Origin: an uncultured Pseudomonadota bacterium | GTDB lineage: Bacteria; Pseudomonadota; Alphaproteobacteria; RF32; CAG-239 | Length of the DNA: 64,000 nt | Reading direction: 5' to 3' | Assembly: GCA_949298065.1 (NCBI GenBank) | Contig: CASFUZ010000001.1 | Location: 82,793 to 146,792 of the forward strand | Shown: positions 1 to 8,828 of the stretch, in pieces | Numbering within the stretch: the first letter of the stretch is position 1 | Layout of the letters: each line of letters begins with the position of its first letter | Translations under genes and position numbers: made by a program | Notes under the pieces: generated by a model | What the model was told of the DNA's origin: nothing | Database searches by the model: none | Seen by the model: the letters and a program-made list of their open reading frames with translations, nothing else

Positions 1-181
1 AATCATTCAGATATTTTCCCTCAAACACACCCAGATTAAGCATTTCTTGTGGTGTTAGCTCAGGTTTAAAATCTGAAGAAAAATTCTTTTCCATAGGTTC
101 TGTTAGCAAATAGCTGTAACCTTTTTGCATTTTGTCATCAACTTTTATCACTTCTCCGACAACATAAGCTTCTATCTTCAT
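1..181 (-). CDS. Hypothetical protein, N-terminal part
   Basis: An open frame starts at ATG 181 and runs off the left edge. A strong AGGAGG ribosome site sits just upstream (about 188-195). The 60 visible residues begin MKIEAYVVGEVIKVDD and contain the segment ELTPQEMLNLGVFEGKY. There is no signal peptide or membrane segment. I do not recognise the family. It is separated from the upstream minus-strand gene by a terminator, so it probably has its own transcript. The reading frame is well supported; the function is unknown. Confidence 0.7.
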   Translation of the reverse strand, partial: MKIEAYVVGEVIKVDDKMQKGYSYLLTEPMEKNFSSDFKPELTPQEMLNLGVFEGKYLND

Positions 182-218
182 AAGCAAATCCTCCTAAAAA
201 GGATATAAGCATTTTTCT

Positions 219-252
219 AAAAAAAACAGCACCGATAAAACCGATGCTGTTT
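219..252 (-). terminator. Rho-independent terminator after the DUF2155 gene
   Basis: The hairpin spans 225-252: AACAGCA..CGG pairs with CCG..TGCTGTT, with a tiny loop and one or two G-U pairs. On the minus strand it is followed by a run of U (bases 219-226). It lies 19 bases past the stop of the DUF2155 gene. Confidence 0.85.
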
Positions 253-270
253 AGTTTTGGATATAAGAGC

Positions 271-1371
271 TTAATCCTTGAGGGCTTCAGCAGATAATTC
301 TGCCTCTAAAGCCGCCACATCGTCAGCTTGCCCGCTAAAATCAATAAATTGATCTTCCTCATCTTCAGGCAAACTCTCGGGAGCTGAGCCGACAACTTCA
401 TCAGTTTTAGAAGCTTCCTCAGCAACTTTTTCCGCATTAGCTGGCTCACTTTTAGCAGGCTCATTCTCTGTTAAGCTAGGTTGGCTAACAATCAGAGCTT
501 GCGGATCCGCTGTTTCTGCCTGCGCCTGAACAGGAGCTACTGCTTTTTCTTCTGCCGGAGGCAATTCAACCCAATCCGTGTTAGCTTCTGCGGGCTCAAC
601 CGCCGCCGGAACATCATTACCGTCTTGTTCTTTGGGCATTTCAACAATATTCAAAAGCGACTGCGGTCCGTCAGATACAGCATTTTCAGCTGCCAAATTA
701 GACACATTTTCAACATTTTCTTTTGCTTGCTCTTGCTGAGCGGCTTCATCCAAAGTCCAAGTTTTATCTTCTACTTTTTGTTCTACAGCCTCTGAAGGAT
801 TGGTAAAGTTGTCCAAAACTTTGGCTTCACTTTCTACCACAACATTTTCTTCAACTGAAGATGTTTTGGTTTCTTCTGCAGGCATAGGCTCAGAAACTTG
901 TTTGCCGGATTCTTGCTTAATATCGGCTAGCCGCGGCAAAGCATCACGCTCTTTTAGTTGCTCTTCCGAAAGCAGTTTACTTTGGTCAACTTTAGTATCA
1001 ATACATTTCAACAACCAAACATCATAAATCGGGTGTTCAACAGCATTAAGGGCAGGGGAAGAAGACATCATCCATCCCTTAAAAATATTAAACTGCATTT
1101 TTCCGAAAGAACTGTCGGTCACATCAACAAAAGCGTAGTTTTCGGGTGTTTCTTCCGGCGGAGTAGCCTTACAAGCCCGAACCACGATTGAGAAACTGCC
1201 GAACGTAACCTCGCTATTAACCGGCACCTCCACAACGCTGACACGACCCGTAATTTTATCCATAGCTTGCATTTGTGCCGTATTGCGCTCAATCTGAGCC
1301 GCATTGGCCTGCAAACCAAATAAAATCGTTCCGATAGCGGTTGCTGCAAAAAGTTTATTTTTCATCACCAT
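271..1371 (-). CDS. DUF2155 domain periplasmic protein with long acidic tail
   Basis: The signal peptide is residues 1-25 (MKNKLFAATAIGTILFGLQANAA, counted from the inner Met). The DUF2155 domain is about residues 30-125: it holds a conserved Cys (VVRACKATPPEE), a GKMQFNIFKGWMMSSSPALNAVEHPIYDVWLLKC stretch given here only as its landmarks FKGWMMSSSPALNA and YDVWLLKC. DUF2155 genes sit near MCE/Mla genes in many alphaproteobacteria, and the function is not established. The remaining ~240 residues are Glu/Ala/Pro/Val-rich low complexity, which is long for this family. ATG 1371 and ATG 1365 are both possible starts; either overlaps the stop of the MCE gene upstream, so translation is probably coupled. 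Confidence 0.85.
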   Translation of the reverse strand: MVMKNKLFAATAIGTILFGLQANAAQIERNTAQMQAMDKITGRVSVVEVPVNSEVTFGSFSIVVRACKATPPEETPENYAFVDVTDSSFGKMQFNIFKGWMMSSSPALNAVEHPIYDVWLLKCIDTKVDQSKLLSEEQLKERDALPRLADIKQESGKQVSEPMPAEETKTSSVEENVVVESEAKVLDNFTNPSEAVEQKVEDKTWTLDEAAQQEQAKENVENVSNLAAENAVSDGPQSLLNIVEMPKEQDGNDVPAAVEPAEANTDWVELPPAEEKAVAPVQAQAETADPQALIVSQPSLTENEPAKSEPANAEKVAEEASKTDEVVGSAPESLPEDEEDQFIDFSGQADDVAALEAELSAEALKD

Positions 1372-1816
1372 TGTCTGTCACCATAAAGATAATTTCACCG
1401 ACCATATCTTCTAAAGTCTTAAAATCTTTGGTATTTGATACAATATCTCCGTCTGCCAACAACTCTTTGGCTTTACCCGGTGTAATCTTAATAAACTTAT
1501 CACCGACTAAGCCGTCGCTGACAATAGCTACTTCACTGTCTTTCGGCAACTTAATATCCGGCGCGATACTCATTTTAACTTCGGCAATATAATCCGTGGT
1601 ATCCAGTTTCTGAGAAACGACCGTACCGACCTTAATACCGTTAATCCGCACGTCAGAACCGACATTAAGACCGCCGACCTTCAAGAATTTTGCCGTAATC
1701 TCATAGCCTTTAACCACCTGCAAATCAGATACTCTGTAACCAAAATATAAGAAGAATGCTGCCACCAAGACAACAACAACACCCATAATGGTTTCAACCG
1801 GTTTCTTATTCATCAA
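1355..1816 (-). CDS. mlaD: MlaD-like MCE domain protein
   Basis: 153 residues. An N-terminal membrane anchor (residues 9-27, GVVVVLVAAFFLYFGYRV) is followed by one MCE domain (about 38-118) with the usual landmarks GGLNVGSDVRINGIKVGTV and SDGLVGDKFIKI. Length and layout match MlaD, the periplasmic substrate-binding subunit of the Mla phospholipid transporter that keeps the outer membrane asymmetric. No MlaE permease or MlaF ATPase gene is in view. The gene lies between another MCE gene and the DUF2155 gene in one minus-strand operon. The family assignment is firm; that it is the Mla orthologue is an inference from length and anchor. Confidence 0.85.
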   Translation of the reverse strand: MMNKKPVETIMGVVVVLVAAFFLYFGYRVSDLQVVKGYEITAKFLKVGGLNVGSDVRINGIKVGTVVSQKLDTTDYIAEVKMSIAPDIKLPKDSEVAIVSDGLVGDKFIKITPGKAKELLADGDIVSNTKDFKTLEDMVGEIIFMVTDNGDEK

Positions 1817-1837
1817 ACTCTCCTAATTCAACTTCAA

Positions 1838-2359
1838 TTAATTTTCACTGGCTTCTGAGGCCTTTTTATCTTTGCCTTTGTTTCTGTTAGCTTTACCAAT
1901 ACCGATAATGCGATCAACCAACTCTTCCAAGACCATAGCATCTTGTGTATAAGAGAACTCGCCGCCCGGCTGCAAATAATCCATAGAGCCACCCGGTTCT
2001 ATTTCAATATATTTCGCGCCCATAATTCCGGAGCTGACAATAGAAGCACTGCTGTCATCTGGAATATCAATACCTTCTTTAAGCTCCAAGGTCATAATGG
2101 CATTAAAATGCTCATCAAGCTTTGCGCCGACCACCCGACCTACGGTAACACCGGCAAGACGAACTTTATCCCCAACCATTAAACCGTCAGTTCTGCCAAA
2201 ACGAGCATTAAGGGAATAATAGTTTCCTTTTTCCGTATGCTCAATTTCGCGTCTTTGTGTTGCAAAAAAAGCAACGCCGACAATCAACGCCAAAGCCACA
2301 TACAGGCCGACACTTAAAGACCTGGCTTCTTCTTTGCTATATTGTTCCTGCAAGTCCAT
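1838..2359 (-). CDS. Second MCE domain membrane-anchored protein
   Basis: 173 residues from the Met at 2359, which gives the normal MCE layout: a short cytosolic segment, one transmembrane helix (SVGLYVALALIVGVAFFA) and one MCE domain with GLMVGDKVRLAGVTVGRVV and SSGIMGAKYIEIEPGG. The C-terminus is Lys-rich. The open frame extends upstream to 2422 with a TTG and two ATG codons, but that extension (KWLFCFIYMCRYEIF) looks uncoded and has no ribosome site, so the start is uncertain. It is the first gene of the MCE-MlaD-DUF2155 operon. Two consecutive single-MCE proteins may form a mixed hexamer or parallel systems; this is inference. Confidence 0.75.
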   Translation of the reverse strand: MDLQEQYSKEEARSLSVGLYVALALIVGVAFFATQRREIEHTEKGNYYSLNARFGRTDGLMVGDKVRLAGVTVGRVVGAKLDEHFNAIMTLELKEGIDIPDDSSASIVSSGIMGAKYIEIEPGGSMDYLQPGGEFSYTQDAMVLEELVDRIIGIGKANRNKGKDKKASEASEN

Positions 2360-2444
2360 ACTCCATCTAAAAATTTCATATCTACACATATAAATAAAGC
2401 AAAATAACCATTTTGTCATCAATCATTTTGAAAAATGAAAATAG

Positions 2445-2476
2445 TTGTTAAAATTTAAAAATTAATTTGCTAGTAT
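2445..2476 (+). promoter_or_regulatory. Candidate promoter for the Gld-like ABC operon
   Basis: An extended -10 element TGC-TAGTAT lies at 2468-2476, with a loose -35 (TTGTTA 2445-2450 is 20 bases away; TTAAAA 2448-2453 gives a 17-base spacer). It lies about 37 bases before the start codon at 2513 in a divergent, very AT-rich gap. Confidence 0.45.
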
Positions 2477-2512
2477 AGGGAGCAATAACAATTAAAGAGA
2501 GCAAAAGATATA

Positions 2513-3229
2513 ATGATAGTTGCGAAAAACCTTTCCAAAAGTTTTAAAAACATCAAAGCTGTGGATGATGTAAATTTTTGTATCAAAAAAGGAGAGGTTG
2601 TCGCTCTGCTCGGACCAAACGGTGCGGGGAAGACAACTCTTATGCGCCTATTAACAGGTTATCTGCAACAAGATTCCGGTGAGGTTTCTGTTTATGGATT
2701 TAATATAACGGAGAACCGTGAAGAAGCCTTAAGAAAAATCGCATATGTTCCCGAAAACGCGCCGCTTTATCCTGAAATGAGTGTATATGAATACTTGCAC
2801 TTTGCCGGTTCACTAAGGGGGCTAAAAGATGATGACCTAAACATCAATCTGTCCGAAGCGGCTTCTCAGATGCAATTATCAAGTGTTTTCAACCAACGAA
2901 TAGATACCTTATCCAAGGGATATAGGCATCGCACGGCAGTTGCCGGAGCACTCATACACAAACCACGCATTCTGATTTTAGATGAACCAACCGAAGGGCT
3001 AGACCCCAACCAAAAACAAGATATGCGTGCTTTTATCCGTCATTATGGCGAAAAGAACATTGTCATTGTTTCAACCCATATTATGGAAGAGGTGGAAAAT
3101 GTAGCTTCTCGCATTTTGCTGATGAACAAAGGCAAACTCATTTCAGACACCACGCCTGTTTCTCTTCAAAACCTTTATCCTGATAAAAACATGTCCGAAG
3201 CATTCCGCCTAATGACCTCGGAAAGATAA
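2513..3229 (+). CDS. ABC transporter ATP-binding protein (GldA/NosF-like)
   Basis: 238 residues. Walker A is GPNGAGKTT (about 34-42), the signature region LSKGYRHR (about 133), Walker B ILILDEPTEGLDP (about 154-166), and the switch His is in VSTHIMEEVE. It energises an ABC-2 type exporter. It is followed after 9 bases by a matching permease and then GldG-like and DUF4340 genes, an arrangement known from Gld-type auxiliary ABC modules in many Gram-negatives. The exported substrate is unknown. Confidence 0.9.
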   Translation: MIVAKNLSKSFKNIKAVDDVNFCIKKGEVVALLGPNGAGKTTLMRLLTGYLQQDSGEVSVYGFNITENREEALRKIAYVPENAPLYPEMSVYEYLHFAGSLRGLKDDDLNINLSEAASQMQLSSVFNQRIDTLSKGYRHRTAVAGALIHKPRILILDEPTEGLDPNQKQDMRAFIRHYGEKNIVIVSTHIMEEVENVASRILLMNKGKLISDTTPVSLQNLYPDKNMSEAFRLMTSER

Positions 3230-3238
3230 GGAGTTATG

Positions 3239-3973
3239 ATGTTTCAAAGCTTCAAAACCATATTTTATAAAGACTTTGCCGCCTTCTTCCGCAGTGGCAA
3301 TGGCTATATCATATTAGGTATCTATGCTGTTTTGTCTTTTGCTTCAGCCTTTTATTTTGGTGGATATTTTACCTTAGATAACACTTCGTTAATATCCTTT
3401 TTCTACTTTCAGCCGGATATCTTAACCGTTATGCTTCCGGCAGTAACCATGCGCTCTTGGGCAGATGAACGCAGACTCGGCACAATAGAATATTTATTAA
3501 CGCAACCCATAAACTATGCCGTTGCCGTATGGGCAAAATATTGCGCAACTTGCCTCTTTGGTCTATTAATGCTTGCCATGACTTTGCCTTTATGGTTGAC
3601 CTCATCTTTCTTAATAAATCTGGATAATCTAAATATTTTTTCAGCATATCTGGCTTGTTTTTTAACTATCTGCACATTTTGCGCCTTAGGCTGTGCAGTT
3701 TCCGCTTTCAATAAAAACACCGTCATTGCTTATATTATAACCATTTTTGTTTTATGGGGTGTCTATAGCATCAATCTGGACTTTTTGCTAACCTCAACAC
3801 AACAATTCTCGGACGAAGTTTTTGCCAAAGTCATCCGCTCGCTAAACTTTAGCAAACATTATCAAGATGTCATCAGCGGTCAAATTGGCTTAGATAACCT
3901 CATTTATTTCCTCACGCTTATTTTTCCGGCTCTGTGGGTTAACGTGGTTGCCCTGGATTACAAAAAGCAGTAA
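3239..3973 (+). CDS. ABC-2 type permease (GldF-like)
   Basis: About 244 residues with six predicted membrane segments: GYIILGIYAVLSFASAFYFG, FGLLMLAMTLPLWLTSSFLI, LACFLTICTFCALGCAVSAF, VIAYIITIFVLWGVYSI, LIYFLTLIFPALWVNVVAL and one near YFQPDILTVMLPAVTM. The motif MRSWADERRLGTIEYLLTQP is typical of this permease family. The start is ATG 3239, five bases after AAGGAG; ATG 3236 is an alternative. It is the membrane partner of the ATPase directly upstream and ends 11 bases before the GldG-like gene. Confidence 0.85.
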   Translation: MFQSFKTIFYKDFAAFFRSGNGYIILGIYAVLSFASAFYFGGYFTLDNTSLISFFYFQPDILTVMLPAVTMRSWADERRLGTIEYLLTQPINYAVAVWAKYCATCLFGLLMLAMTLPLWLTSSFLINLDNLNIFSAYLACFLTICTFCALGCAVSAFNKNTVIAYIITIFVLWGVYSINLDFLLTSTQQFSDEVFAKVIRSLNFSKHYQDVISGQIGLDNLIYFLTLIFPALWVNVVALDYKKQ

Positions 3974-3984
3974 AGGAGAAAACC

Positions 3985-5892
3985 ATGTTTAAAACATCCG
4001 AACACAAAAAAATATATAAAAACTATGGCTTATTGCTGTTTATATTGTTTTTATTTGCCTCTTTCATCTGCTTAAACATTGGCAGCGGATTAGTCTTCAG
4101 TCGTTGGAAAGCTGATTTAACCAGCGATTCTCGCTATACCTTATCAAAAAACAGCAAAAAAATTATTTCAGAAATAAACTCTCCCTTATATATCAGGGTT
4201 TATCTCTCATCTGCCATCAGCAAGGACTATCCGGCGCTTTATCAATATTCGCAAACTGTCTTGCGCAGACTTGAAGGGTACAAAAACCTCAACCCGGAAA
4301 ATATTATGTTAGAGGTCCGAGATCCGGAACCTTATAGCCCCACAGCAGAAGAAGCCCAAAAGCTCGGGCTGAAAAGCTTTTTAAGTGCAAATGGTCAATC
4401 TGAGCTTTACTTTGGTGCTGTTTTAGGAAATGACAATGGAGATACCCATATTATTGAGCAATTTTCTCCGGCCAGAGCCGGTTATTTGGAAAGCGACATC
4501 AGCCGCGCCATCAACGCCCTCAACAATCCCCTGAAACCCAAAATCGGCATCGTTACGGGAAATTTACCCATATCGGAGCATATTTACGGCAAGGGAACTC
4601 AAACCGAATGGGCATTTTTAAGGCTCTTGCGCAACGAATATAATATTGTCAAACTATCAGCCTTAACCCCAGAGATTCCCTATGATGTTGAAGCTTTAAT
4701 CGTAGTCGCGCCTCAAAAAATATCCTCTCTTTTAGTTTATGCTATAGACCAATATCTCTTACGCGGCGGCAGAGTTTTGCTTTTGGTTGACCCTTATTCG
4801 GAAGAAACCAAACAGGCTCTGGGTTTAAGCGATTCTCTTAATAAATTGCTCAAGAACTGGGGTGCATCGGTTGACTTTTCCAAGGTTGTCGGAAATATGA
4901 AACTCGGAGAAAAACTCATAGATGAGAACAATACGGGACAAATAATCTACACCAATCCGCTGTGGTTGAACCTGACACAAACAAATACAGACAGCACAAA
5001 ACCCTTTGGACAAGGAATAAATCTGTTAAGCTTGCGCAGTGCCGGCAACATATTGCTCAACAAACAAGATAACATCTCAACCACGGCACTGTTATCCATA
5101 AGCAAAAATTCCGGAAACATAGCGACCCAAGACCTCCGCTTACAAGATGCTGAAACTCTTTCTCAAAAACTTCAGCCGGATGAAAGAACACAAACACTAG
5201 CTGTTTTGCTTGAAGGAAAAGCCGATTCTTCTTTTTTAGGCAATCCTCTCCAAGGAACAAACTTTGAAAAAGATATGTTGCCATTTTTGCCGACATCTCT
5301 TAAAGAGGGCAAACTCTTAATTATTGCAGACACTGACTTGCTTGCAGATTCCACTTGGGTGAATGAACAAATCAGCGGAGCAGGTAATACATACGACATT
5401 ACTCCCTTTACCCAAAACGGCGAATTTATCTTGCGTGCATTAGATTATTTAACTGATATGCCGACTTTAGCCGCAGTCGGCAGCAAACAACTAAGCGGCA
5501 ATGCAAGGTCTATCATACAAAAAATCTATATGCAAAAACTGGAACCTTACCAAGCCAAGTATGAACAAAACAAGAAGCAACTGCTTGAAAAACAAATGCT
5601 GAATAAATCTTGGAATGATATTATTCAAAATAACGAAACAGCCGTAAATATGTCTGTCCTCAAAAAACTAGAGCAAAACAGGCAAGAAATTAATGACCTA
5701 CAAAATGAGCTCAAACGCACGGAATATCAGGTTAGCAAAGCGACAACCCATGCAACAGACATTATCACATGGATAAATGTTTTTGCCATTCCGGTCTTAT
5801 TGCTTCTCATTTTATGGATATTTAATTTGCTTTGCACAAGAAGAAAACAAACCAAAGTACGGGAGATTATCAATGAATACAAAATATCTTAA
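3985..5892 (+). CDS. GldG-like ABC auxiliary protein
   Basis: 635 residues. An N-terminal transmembrane helix lies at about 13-33. A large periplasmic part follows with the GldG/'ABC-type uncharacterised transport system' fold, including YIRVYLSSAISKDYPALY, LEVRDPEPYS and KIGIVTGNLPI. A coiled-coil segment (about 520-590, rich in Lys, Glu and Gln) and a C-terminal transmembrane helix (INVFAIPVLLLLILWIFNLL) complete it. Such proteins accompany GldA/GldF-like ATPase and permease pairs and are thought to couple the exporter to the periplasm. AAAGGAGAAAACC precedes the ATG. The gene overlaps the DUF4340 gene by 20 bases. Confidence 0.8.
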   Translation: MFKTSEHKKIYKNYGLLLFILFLFASFICLNIGSGLVFSRWKADLTSDSRYTLSKNSKKIISEINSPLYIRVYLSSAISKDYPALYQYSQTVLRRLEGYKNLNPENIMLEVRDPEPYSPTAEEAQKLGLKSFLSANGQSELYFGAVLGNDNGDTHIIEQFSPARAGYLESDISRAINALNNPLKPKIGIVTGNLPISEHIYGKGTQTEWAFLRLLRNEYNIVKLSALTPEIPYDVEALIVVAPQKISSLLVYAIDQYLLRGGRVLLLVDPYSEETKQALGLSDSLNKLLKNWGASVDFSKVVGNMKLGEKLIDENNTGQIIYTNPLWLNLTQTNTDSTKPFGQGINLLSLRSAGNILLNKQDNISTTALLSISKNSGNIATQDLRLQDAETLSQKLQPDERTQTLAVLLEGKADSSFLGNPLQGTNFEKDMLPFLPTSLKEGKLLIIADTDLLADSTWVNEQISGAGNTYDITPFTQNGEFILRALDYLTDMPTLAAVGSKQLSGNARSIIQKIYMQKLEPYQAKYEQNKKQLLEKQMLNKSWNDIIQNNETAVNMSVLKKLEQNRQEINDLQNELKRTEYQVSKATTHATDIITWINVFAIPVLLLLILWIFNLLCTRRKQTKVREIINEYKIS

Positions 5893-6832
5893 GCAATCTT
5901 TTGTTTTGTTGCTTGTCTCCGCAGTTTTTGCCGCGACATCAGTTTGGTATATGTCACAACAAAAAAGACGTACCTATGGCGGAGAGGCCGTTTTTGCTAA
6001 AACCATACAAAACTTAAATAATCTTGGCCGACTAACCATTAAAAATCATGGAAAAGAAGTAAACCTCCAGCTTGAAGACAATCTTTGGCGCGTTATGGAA
6101 ATGGGCAACTATTATGCCGATTATAAACAAATAAACAATTTATTCAAAGACTTCACGGAAGCCAAAGTCTATCGCCGCCGTGGACCAAGCACACCCAAAG
6201 ACAAAAAGAAATTCGGCCTGGAAAATAATGCTTTGCACATTATCACCAGAGACAAACAAGAACAAGTCTTAAATGATGTTCTCATCGGGCAGAGCACAAC
6301 CAATGGCTTATATCATTTTGCTCAAATATCATCGGAACAAAACATATTTTTGATAAGCGGCAAGCTCAAATTTCCCAAACAAACATACTCTTGGCTGAAG
6401 CAACCCTTGCTGTCATTTTCACCTCAAGAGATTCGCAGTCTAAGCATCAAAGACACAACAGCAATTCGTAAAAATCCGTTGTTGGATTTCACCCTAAAAG
6501 GAACGACCAAAGCAACAAACATAAAAAGTTATCTTGGTGCTTTGGTCTATGTTCCGGCATATGATGTCAGGCGGGCAGCTGATTTTGATGAAAAAGATTG
6601 GCCACAGCAAAACCATCTCCAACTGACAACTTTTGATGGTTTGGTTATGGATATCCATATTTACGGCAAAAATGACGAATACTGGGCAGCATTAAAAATT
6701 TCCGCCACGCGTCTACCAAAAGCATCTACCAATGATTATATAAAGAACAATGCTTTTTTATATGATGGTTGGTACTTCAAGCTGGATAAAACCATCGGAG
6801 AAACCTTATTAAACGCGTTTATTGTGCAATAG
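5873..6832 (+). CDS. DUF4340 domain protein
   Basis: 319 residues from ATG 5873, chosen because GGGAG lies seven bases upstream and the next residues form an N-terminal membrane anchor (QSFVLLLVSAVFAATSVWYM). The frame is also open further upstream but that part is inside the preceding gene. The body has the DUF4340 pattern: VNLQLEDNLWRVMEMGNYYAD, KKFGLENNALHI, and a Trp/Tyr-rich C-terminus (YDGWYFKLDK). DUF4340 proteins are regularly encoded directly after GldG-like genes; the role is unknown but presumably in the same envelope complex. Confidence 0.8.
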   Translation: MNTKYLKQSFVLLLVSAVFAATSVWYMSQQKRRTYGGEAVFAKTIQNLNNLGRLTIKNHGKEVNLQLEDNLWRVMEMGNYYADYKQINNLFKDFTEAKVYRRRGPSTPKDKKKFGLENNALHIITRDKQEQVLNDVLIGQSTTNGLYHFAQISSEQNIFLISGKLKFPKQTYSWLKQPLLSFSPQEIRSLSIKDTTAIRKNPLLDFTLKGTTKATNIKSYLGALVYVPAYDVRRAADFDEKDWPQQNHLQLTTFDGLVMDIHIYGKNDEYWAALKISATRLPKASTNDYIKNNAFLYDGWYFKLDKTIGETLLNAFIVQ

Positions 6833-6833
6833 A

Positions 6834-8255
6834 ATGTCAAACGAACAAGAGAAATTTTTATTAAAACTATCTACCAATCTCTACATCATAACCGATGAGG
6901 CCGGGATTATCAGCTATGCCAGTCCCAAAGCCGTATTGCTTTTTGGTTTTCCGGCCAATAAAGATATTGATATTTCACGTTTTTTAAACGAAGAAAATTG
7001 GTTAAATCTCAGGCTACATATAACTTCAGCCTTAGAAAGCAAAATTCCGGAATACTTCTCACTCAGACATCAAAACAGGGTTTTTAATGTCTATATTCAC
7101 AGTCAGGATGGTATGGCATACCAATGTTGGGAAGATATAACCGAGCGCCGCCAACTATCCCAAGCCTTGCATAGAACTTCAGAGCGCATAGAATTTGCCG
7201 AAAGAGCCACCAATGTTGGTTATTGGGAATTTGATATTCAAGCCAGAAGGCTTTACTGGTCCACAGAGATGTATAGGTTATTAGGTGTTGATGCCAGATA
7301 TATCTCCCATGAACAAAACATGACGCGTAATTATATCTTACCGGAAGATTATCCTGCATATAAGAACCAATTGCATGAGATGATTCGCACGGGAGAGCCG
7401 GCAGAAGGAATTTTGCGCTTACGCAGAGCAGATGATAAAATTATTTATTGCTCATACAAATCTGCTTTTTTCCGAGACGGAGAAAGAAACAAAATTGCAG
7501 GCATCTTTCAAAACATAACCAAATTGATAGAGATGCAACAAGATTTGGAAAAAGCACGAGAAAGCGCCGAAGCCTCCAACCGCTCAAAATCATATTTTTT
7601 AGCCCAAGCCAGCCACGACTTAAGACAACCGATGTTGGCTTTGCGCATTTTTGTATCAGCCCTAGAGGAAGAACCACTTAGCCCTCATCAAAAGGATCTT
7701 TTGAACAAGCTTTCATCTTCGGCCAATAATCTAACAACGATGTTGGATAATCTGCTGGATATGTCCAAGCTTGATTCAGATGGTTTCAAAACCCATGAAA
7801 ATATATTTAACATCTCAGATCTGCTTAAAAATATTTTCTTTGAATTTCACGAGATTGCTCGTTCCAGAGGCATAGAATTTCATACATCTCTCTGCCATTA
7901 TCGTGTCAGAAGCGATGCTTTGTTGATTGAACGAGTGATTCGCAACCTCCTAAGCAATGCCTTTAAGTTTACGCACAACAAAGTTCTGCTCGGCTGCAAA
8001 AGAGAAGATGATTATGTTCGCGTAATTGTTATGGATAATGGCGGCGGTATTGCTCCGGAAGAAATGGAAGGGATTTTTGATGAATTTTATCAAAGCAAAA
8101 ACATCAATGAGATTAATCGGAAAAAAGGAGCAGGTTTGGGTCTGGCAATAGTCCGCCGCATTTCGGATGCCTTGCATTTAGATATTCAGGTCAAGAGCAA
8201 ATTAGGCAAGGGGAGTAGCTTCAGCTTCAAATTACCGCTTGTCAAAGGTTCATAA
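6834..8255 (+). CDS. PAS-PAS histidine kinase, no receiver domain
   Basis: 473 residues from ATG 6834, just after the DUF4340 stop. Domains: an N-terminal PAS-like segment (about 10-100), a second PAS (about 120-240) ending in the PAC-like FRDGERNKIAGIFQNITK, a short coiled coil, a HisKA with H-box ASHDLRQPMLAL, then an HATPase with N-box NLLSNAFKFT, G1 DNGGGIAPEE and G2 GAGLGLAIV. It has no transmembrane segment, so it is a cytosolic sensor. The DLRQP H-box variant is common in PAS kinases and hybrid kinases. No response regulator is encoded nearby. It directly follows the ABC module and is probably co-transcribed, which suggests it senses or controls that system. Confidence 0.88.
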   Translation: MSNEQEKFLLKLSTNLYIITDEAGIISYASPKAVLLFGFPANKDIDISRFLNEENWLNLRLHITSALESKIPEYFSLRHQNRVFNVYIHSQDGMAYQCWEDITERRQLSQALHRTSERIEFAERATNVGYWEFDIQARRLYWSTEMYRLLGVDARYISHEQNMTRNYILPEDYPAYKNQLHEMIRTGEPAEGILRLRRADDKIIYCSYKSAFFRDGERNKIAGIFQNITKLIEMQQDLEKARESAEASNRSKSYFLAQASHDLRQPMLALRIFVSALEEEPLSPHQKDLLNKLSSSANNLTTMLDNLLDMSKLDSDGFKTHENIFNISDLLKNIFFEFHEIARSRGIEFHTSLCHYRVRSDALLIERVIRNLLSNAFKFTHNKVLLGCKREDDYVRVIVMDNGGGIAPEEMEGIFDEFYQSKNINEINRKKGAGLGLAIVRRISDALHLDIQVKSKLGKGSSFSFKLPLVKGS

Positions 8256-8257
8256 AA

Positions 8258-8277
8258 AAGCTCCCTTAGGGGAGCTT
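8258..8277 (-). terminator. Terminator of the LprI-like gene
   Basis: AAGCTCCC-TTAG-GGGAGCTT forms a perfect 8-bp hairpin. On the minus strand it is followed by six U. It begins 6 bases past the stop codon of the gene at 8283 and may also stop plus-strand transcripts of the kinase operon weakly. Confidence 0.85.
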
Positions 8278-8282
8278 AAAAT

Positions 8283-8738
8283 TTACTCTGGATCATTTTT
8301 TGGGGCATCAATAACATTTTGAATCATCTGCAACTGTCTTTGAGTTAAATCCATAAGACACTGCTCTCTGTTATAATCGTCACTACCACCTGAATTTTTT
8401 GAAGCTTCAGTCAATAAATCACAATAGTTATTACGATAAACCAACCAAGCATTATAAGTATCACGAACACGCCCCTTAAACATTCCGTTACCATTATTCC
8501 ACGAAGCATAAGCTTTATCATTTGCAATTTGCGTATAAATTTTTTGGATTTCAGCCAACAAACGAGCAGATTCCTTTTTCATACAAATAGCATATTCATA
8601 ATCACCGACAGAGCCTGTTTTTTCCATAGCTCTGATACATTCATCAAAAGGATTTGATTTAGCAAAGGATGCACACCAAGCGTCATTGATAAAGAAAGAA
8701 ATAAGCACCAAAAAAGCCAAACAAAGAGATTTAAACAT
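8283..8738 (-). CDS. Exported LprI/DUF1311-like protein
   Basis: 151 residues with a signal peptide (MFKSLCLAFLVLISFFINDAWCA). The mature part has the DUF1311/LprI pattern: paired Cys in FDECIRAME and YAICMKKE, a YRNNYCDLL motif, then EQCLMDLTQRQLQMI. LprI-domain proteins are periplasmic, and some bind and inhibit lysozyme. The start has AAAAGG seven bases upstream. It is monocistronic, with its own terminator and a divergent gene upstream. Family membership is likely; the inhibitory role is only an inference. Confidence 0.65.
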   Translation of the reverse strand: MFKSLCLAFLVLISFFINDAWCASFAKSNPFDECIRAMEKTGSVGDYEYAICMKKESARLLAEIQKIYTQIANDKAYASWNNGNGMFKGRVRDTYNAWLVYRNNYCDLLTEASKNSGGSDDYNREQCLMDLTQRQLQMIQNVIDAPKNDPE

Positions 8739-8828
8739 AAAAAAAACCTTTTCTAAAACTTTACAATGTCATTATTTTATGCGAACTTATAAAAAAGTCA
8801 ACGAAGTTTGCACAACGGAGGAAATAAT

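Noticed and set aside
1838-2422. Longer form of the second MCE protein
   Set aside because: The extra N-terminal residues do not fit the family layout and there is no ribosome site at the upstream codons.
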